Shown in pieces: positions 8,590 through 13,018 of a DNA stretch of 13,018 nucleotides. The position numbers and the translations under genes were made by a program. Under the pieces are notes generated by a model. That model made no database searches and was not told the origin of the DNA. It saw only the letters and a list, made by a program, of their open reading frames with translations. The first letter of the stretch is position 1; each line of letters starts with the position of its first letter. This DNA is from Cryoendolithus antarcticus (taxonomy: Eukaryota; Ascomycota; Dothideomycetes; Cladosporiales; Cladosporiaceae), in contig NAJO01000140.1 in the NCBI GenBank assembly GCA_002077065.1, positions 1 through 13,018 on the forward strand, given 5' to 3'.

Positions 8590-10189
8590 ATGAAACAGTA
8601 ACATTAACTTCCTTCTAACATCCGGCGCTAACTCCGTCCGATCCCTCGCAATCTTGACCTCGCGATTAGCATTCCAGGCATTCCTCAACCCTCTCGTCCG
8701 AAAGAACGGTAATCGAGTCGTACTTATCCACTCGATGTTGAACGGTCGCCCGAGATCCTACTGCGCAGTCGCGTCATTGGTAATCTGTTCCTTCAACGAG
8801 AAGCCGTCCTCCTCCGTCAGGTCATTAGCTTCCCAGAAGATCGTCCCACGTGCCGAATCGTCAATGATGCAACCAGAGGGCGCTGTCGCGGTCGCCGGAG
8901 TAGGGATGGACTGCGGTCCATCGTCGGGAGAACTCTACTCGGGGGGCACTGGGGACGCGGCTGTAGCAAGATCACCAGAGATGGGCGCCAGCATGCGAGC
9001 GTAACCGAAGTACTCACCGGACTTATTGGCCGAGAAAATCAGGTAGACGTTGTCCGAGCGCTTGAAAGCGTCGTGCAACGCAGCCTCGTTGTGCACTTGG
9101 GTCGTCCACTCGCTGCGGCGCACGCTGGCATCGAGGTCTTGCGAAGTAAGACTTTTAAGTATAAAGAATGTTTCTGGAATACGAGAAACCCTGCATGGAG
9201 GAATGTCGGAAACCAGCTCCTTCTGTACCTGCAGGGCCGCAGGTGGACCTTCGACGATGGTTGGAGTCTCTACATCATCGGCTTTTGAGACGGGCTAGAC
9301 GGAACGGGTGACAGCCGGGATCGAAGCTGCGCCAGATGAAGGCACCTTCGTGGTAGTTCTTTCTCCTTTCCTCAGACGACAAACCAGCCGCACACCGTTG
9401 AATCGGGAATCGTGGAACCGATGCATGGCGGCCGAACATGCTGCCTCAGTCCGATAGTTGACAATTGCGCAATTACTCTTTGCGATCAGGAATAGGCTTT
9501 CGATATCCGTGGTCGCGTCTCGGGAGAAGTGGTCTTTGAGATCGGCAATACTACCCGCTGGTGAGAGGTTTCCGACCCAAAGCGCGAACCCAGATTTCCT
9601 TGGCTTGCGCGGAGGACCTCGAGGCGCGCTGAAGACAGGTGAGAGCTGTGGGCCCACTTTGGTGCCGTGATCTGGATAACGGCTAGTGCTGCACTTGCGG
9701 ACACGCTTGCTGACCTGTGAACTCACTGTGGCCCATACCGCCCATGCCTGTGTAAGGTCCAGTCCCAAGGAATGCTCGCGAGTGCTGCCACTCTGCAGGC
9801 GTCATGGGAGCGGGTCCGGCTCCGCGCATAAGAAGACCTTTTCCTGGCGGCAGGTACATCTGAGGGTATGGCGTACCTGATGCCATCGGTCGTTGGTCCT
9901 GCAGACCTGACATAGCGAAAGATGGTCCATAGTCCTGGAACCCATACTTGGGCTCACAATGCTGTTCGGGGTTCTGGACATATTGTGGCAGTAGGTGCAG
10001 GTTGCCATGCGCTATCTGGGGATTGATGTACGCGGGATGTCGTGCATACTGGTCCATCGTGCCAGGGAAAGGGTGCTGACCAGAGTGCTGTAGAGCTGCA
10101 TGCGGCTGTGGCTGAACGGTTGGTAGAGCGGCGCCGAAAATCTGCATACTGAACGGCTGACCGCTGTCGCGGTTAGGTGGATGGCTCAT
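8590..10189 (-). pseudogene. RRM-YTH domain protein (m6A reader-like), disrupted by three TAG codons and a frameshift
   Basis: YTH proteins bind N6-methyladenosine in RNA; many ascomycete members carry an RRM before the YTH domain. From ATG 10189 the frame encodes a Pro/Gln/Met-rich, probably disordered N-terminus (about 160 residues). Near 9712-9709 the frame slips by one base (…FTGQ then SKRVRK), after which a basic linker leads to the RRM: RNP2-like ALWVGNL at about 9585-9565, RNP1-like CAIVNYR, end near 9370. The YTH domain runs from about 9180 to 8595: ETFFILKSLTSQDL, first cage-type Trp in RRSEWTTQVHN, DNVYLIFSANKSGEYFGYAR, second Trp in GTIFWEAND, then STTRLPFFRTRGLRNAWNAN and EVKIARD. 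In-frame TAG codons stand at 9297-9295, 8937-8935 and 8760-8758; each is explicable as CAG-to-TAG. The protein ends where the RIP block begins, so any C-terminal tail is lost. The slip could instead be an unrecognised intron. As the frame is otherwise well kept, inactivation seems recent. Domain calls are confident. Confidence 0.9.
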
Positions 10190-12643
10190 ATGTAGTACAG
10201 GGCCGCCTAGGTTACAGGCCAGTGATGATTAAAGAATATTGTCCTATACCCGACAATACCTTCGAATGCTGACGCGGAGCTATGCGATACTTGAAGAGTT
10301 GCCGCCTCGCCAACACAGAGACCCACTATAACGGCAGCGTGAAGAGCCGCAACATGGCTATGAGGGGGTAATGATCGATACAACGCGATGATCAAAGGCC
10401 GCAAGTTGCTGACAGTACTAACGACAAAGTCAGACCGATCTCGAAGAGACTGTGTAGGTGAGTGGAGGCTTGAGCGTCAATGTGCGCATTCTCCTAGCTG
10501 TAGCTCATCGCCGGCGCTACGAAAAGTCGTCCAGGCAGCTTTCTGGGAGTGCAAATTACCCGTGCGAATAGTAATCATCCGGGAAGATACCGTCGAGCTA
10601 CTGCCATACACACAGGTCCGACCAGGGTGCAAAGGCTACTGCAGCAAAGACACTCGTGGCTCGCTTCCCACTCGTCTGACATTGACTTAAGGACTTGTAA
10701 GCGCGAGATCGAGCCTAGCTGCTTCTGAGATCTGCAGGACTAGTCCTCTAGCGTGCTGATCACGCCTGATGTGCGTTACGCCACATGCGTTTCATCGCGT
10801 GCCACGCCCCACGATGGCTCTAGTCCGTTGCACAAGCTGCTAGCATACCCGGGCCCGTGGAATGCAATGCCATAATGCCAAGAGTACCGAGATTTGCCCT
10901 GTGCTTCGCTTGTTTCCGAAAAGATGTTACCACGAGCCAGGTTTCAGTATGTCACCGATGGACAGGGATATCTGTGATATGTTCCAGAATTACTGGTAGC
11001 GCATCTTCTGACGATTCACCCAGATTGCATCAAGAAGGTCTGTCGACATTGGTGTGACCCTGAGCGACGACACTTGCTGGAATCGATGCCCTGCGAATCG
11101 ATTATTTCACCGCCATAACAGCCCAGTCAATGTATGTCTCTGCTGATCAGCATGAGGCCTCGATCAGACCCAGCGACACTCTGTTACGTAGCCGCCGCCG
11201 CCGCCCAGTACTGCGCTACTTGCAAGCTGGAGCTCCCGGCCGACGGAACCACAATCGACACCAAAAGGATTTCCAGGACGAGAAGCATAGTCATCGCATA
11301 CGGAGGATCCACGGCCTAGGAGTAGTTTTCAACCGCGCTCGCTCCCCTAGACGCAACGCACCAGATCATCCAATGACATCTACTCAGAGACAGCCACGAG
11401 ATGCCAAGATAGCATTAGCGGACTAGAAGTCGCAAATAAGAGGCGTTTCAAATCTTACCTTAGGCGCATACACAGTCTAAACCCTCTTTCTCCTGCAGGG
11501 ACGGCGACGCCATACATGGGATGCGATCCGCGTGCGCTACGACTAATAACACACACTTCTAGCGGTGACTCATAGGTGCTCGACCATCGGATCCTACCGC
11601 AAAGGTAATTTCGAGGAGCCTAGTGACCGATTACGTTTGCTTGGAACTAGCTACATCCCTGTTGGTTGATGATAAGCTTGGCATCAATGCATGCGAGAGC
11701 TAGTTATATCATCCAAGTAGCGTAGATCTATAAGCCGATTGGAACTAGAGAGCAAAGCTCGAGCGCTCGACTAGCGAGACTAACATGAACGCATAGGCGT
11801 GGTAGAAGGGGATCTTGCTGATTAGACTAAACAAGTTGGACTGCCTAGAATGTAGACAGACTAATGCTGGCTTAGGCTAGTCATGTTCCTAGAAGAGACT
11901 TTCCGGCAATGCAGGGTTAGCAGTGAACTACCAACTACACGAGGAGTATCATTAGCTAATAGTTCTGTTCCAGTCCTCCATCCGCGATCCGCCTAGATGC
12001 TAATAGACTTTATTATAGCGTCTTCGTTCGGTCGTGGATCAGCGTGCTGCGATCGGAACGTCGGGTCAATTAGCTGCAGACATACGAGAAAGAACTGCCG
12101 ATACACGCGCTCACGCACATGACATGCTACACACGCGTAGGGCTCCAGCGCCTTACTGCCAAGCGAGAGAAGGAGCGTCCACCCCGCTAGCACCTTCTAC
12201 CGCACCGGCACCGACCGGCATTGTAGCATCAGCCCGCAACGGGATAGCAACACGGCAGATGTCTACCTTGAGCAGCTTCTTGCTTTTGCTTGGAGATGCT
12301 AGATCAGGATGCCGGGCGTTGGTAAGTTTTGAATATGCGCTGGCGCGTGAGCCGCGCAGCAGCGAGGTGATAGGATGATTGCGATGCTGATGGCGTGCCT
12401 AGCATGCACCGTTCGGGTTTTGCATATACGGATGGTGGTGCTGGTGGTTTGTCTCTCCTCGTCTACACTTCCTGCAGGTGGTTCTCCAGACTATTCGTCG
12501 CTACTTTAACCTCAGTCTCGAGGCTTCAATACGAGCGTCCTCACTCAACACTGAGCAGTTATACTTCGACAAGTCTATGCAGCCATACCACATCTCAAGC
12601 TGCTGCCTGTCCTGAAAGCATCTTCTCACACTAGACACTCCGC
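10190..12643. other. Long region without a supportable gene
   Basis: About 2.4 kb in which the frames present (for example 10388-10690, 11130-11426 and 12034-12378, all plus) give low-complexity or patchy proteins with no motif I recognise. The part next to 10189 is presumably the former promoter of the YTH gene, and the last few hundred bases that of the F-box-like gene. A 10-base direct repeat TTGGAACTAG occurs at 11641-11650 and 11739-11748, and a 12-base palindrome TCGAGCGCTCGA at 11759-11770. Nothing else is clear. Confidence 0.5.
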
Positions 12644-13018
12644 ATGTCGACCACGATGTTTCGATGCCAGCGATCCTCGGACCTTGAAACTCCATCAGCA
12701 ACATCCAAGACAGCTGCATACTCGCACCTTTTATCACTCCCATCCGAGCTTCGCATCGAGATCTACACCCTAGCCCTCACCCAGCAAGCAGCCGCACTGC
12801 CCCTTCTGACAACCTCCCACGCCATCACAATGGAAGCCATACCTCTTCTCTTCGCCCGGTCATTGACCTTTGCATCCCAACAAAAGCTCATAGCCTGGAC
12901 ACCTCAGCACTCTCCAGCGAATCTCAATTCGGTGCGGGACCTCACGCTTCGCCTTGCTGACATTGATCTGTCTCCAGTCCTGGCAGGCACCATCAAGGGC
13001 GGCGTGTGGAGCTTGTAC
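12644..13018 (+). CDS. F-box-like fungal protein, N-terminal part (runs off the window)
   Basis: The frame is open from ATG 12644 to the last base (125 codons); an in-frame TAG at 12632 bounds it, so the start must be 12644 or the next ATG at 12656. Residues 29-45 read LLSLPSELRIEIYTLAL, which matches the core of the very common fungal F-box-like motif (LPxELRxxIYxLAL). F-box proteins recruit substrates to SCF ubiquitin ligases through Skp1, but many fungal F-box-like proteins are uncharacterised. It is followed by the usual second block, here PLLTTSHAITMEAIPLLFAR then LTF (residues 53-76), where family members have a conserved TCRQIxxEAxPLxY-type pattern; the Cys is missing. NSVRDLTLRL (95-104) fits the strand that follows. 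No stops or shifts are seen, so it appears intact as far as visible. The C-terminal substrate part lies outside the window. Confidence 0.75.
   Translation, partial: MSTTMFRCQRSSDLETPSATSKTAAYSHLLSLPSELRIEIYTLALTQQAAALPLLTTSHAITMEAIPLLFARSLTFASQQKLIAWTPQHSPANLNSVRDLTLRLADIDLSPVLAGTIKGGVWSLY

Larger units (their letters stand above)
7590..8595. repeat. RIP-mutated block, probably a dead mobile element
   Basis: Repeat-induced point mutation in ascomycetes changes CpA to TpA on both strands of duplicated DNA. By hand count, 7681-8580 holds about 6 CpA and 11 TpG, where roughly 50 of each would be expected by chance, while TpA is extreme (14 in the 60 bases 8161-8220). CpG is kept, as RIP predicts. 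TAA and TAG codons fill every frame. Reversing the change opens several frames at once, so that exercise cannot tell which frame was coding; I could not assign an element family. The left edge is sharp at about 7590 against GC-rich DNA. The right edge, at about 8595, coincides with the end of the YTH domain on the minus strand, so the block may have inserted into or been joined to that gene. No terminal repeats were identified. Confidence 0.82.

Noticed and set aside
7590..8601. A long coding frame restored by reversing RIP in the plus strand
   Set aside because: Since RIP creates only TAA and TAG, reversing it opens nearly every frame; several frames opened equally, and none gave a recognised protein.
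8758..9297. Reassigned or read-through TAG codons in the YTH gene
   Set aside because: The intact gene at 5841-6449 uses TAG as its natural stop, the gene also has a frameshift, and a RIP block abuts it. Mutation is the simpler explanation.
9709..9726. Intron joining the two YTH frames (GTGAGT donor near 9726)
   Set aside because: The nearest usable acceptor gives a 38-base intron and the wrong frame downstream; a one-base slip joins the frames directly. RNA data could still change this.
10388..10690. 100-codon plus-strand frame upstream of the YTH gene
   Set aside because: No recognised motif or conserved-looking segment, and it lies where the YTH promoter should be.

Overview
The window looks like fungal DNA, most likely a filamentous ascomycete (Pezizomycotina, perhaps Dothideomycetes). 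The signs are remnants of fungal NLR-type genes, a hAT transposase relic, an RRM-YTH gene of fungal layout, a fungal F-box-like gene start, and a block with the signature of repeat-induced point mutation (RIP). The class-level placement is inference. Most of the window is decayed. Only two protein genes look intact: a 202-codon gene at 5841-6449 (-), and an F-box-like gene that starts at 12644 (+) and leaves the window.

Left part (1-5160), a graveyard of NLR-type and mobile genes. 1-1290 (+) is a NACHT NTPase gene of the HET-E/NACHT-WD40 type without its P-loop end, broken by a frameshift near 240 and a TGA at 426. 1349-2268 (+) is a HerA/FtsK-like P-loop ATPase relic with three frameshifts and two in-frame stops. 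2382-2855 is an open frame I cannot assign. 3207-3540 holds foldback and short tandem repeats. 3756-4184 (-) is the C-terminal dimerisation region of a hAT transposase. 4220-4486 (-) is a fragment of an NB-ARC domain. 4510-5160 (-) is a run of WD40 repeats interrupted by two TGA codons.

Middle (5161-8600). A probably unoccupied spacer contains one possible 44-codon ORF. It is followed by the intact Ser/Arg-rich gene, a GC-rich stretch of unknown origin (about 6830-7590), and then about 1 kb almost devoid of CpA and TpG and very rich in TpA (7590-8595), the classic product of RIP.

Right part (8590-13018). An RRM-YTH (m6A reader-like) gene on the minus strand abuts the RIP block. It keeps nearly its whole frame but carries three TAG codons and one frameshift; all three TAGs can be explained by C-to-T change at CpA, so RIP spreading from the adjacent block, or a RIP-hit gene duplicate, is the simplest reading. 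10190-12643 has no gene I can support; it contains a CTAG-rich stretch. The F-box-like gene begins at 12644.

I found no convincing new functional system. The most informative signals are the RIP-damaged YTH gene, the HerA-like ATPase relic next to NACHT, NB-ARC and WD40 fragments, and the different mutation spectra in the left and right halves. No tRNA, rRNA or CRISPR array was seen. All assignments are by eye from motifs; no database search was run.
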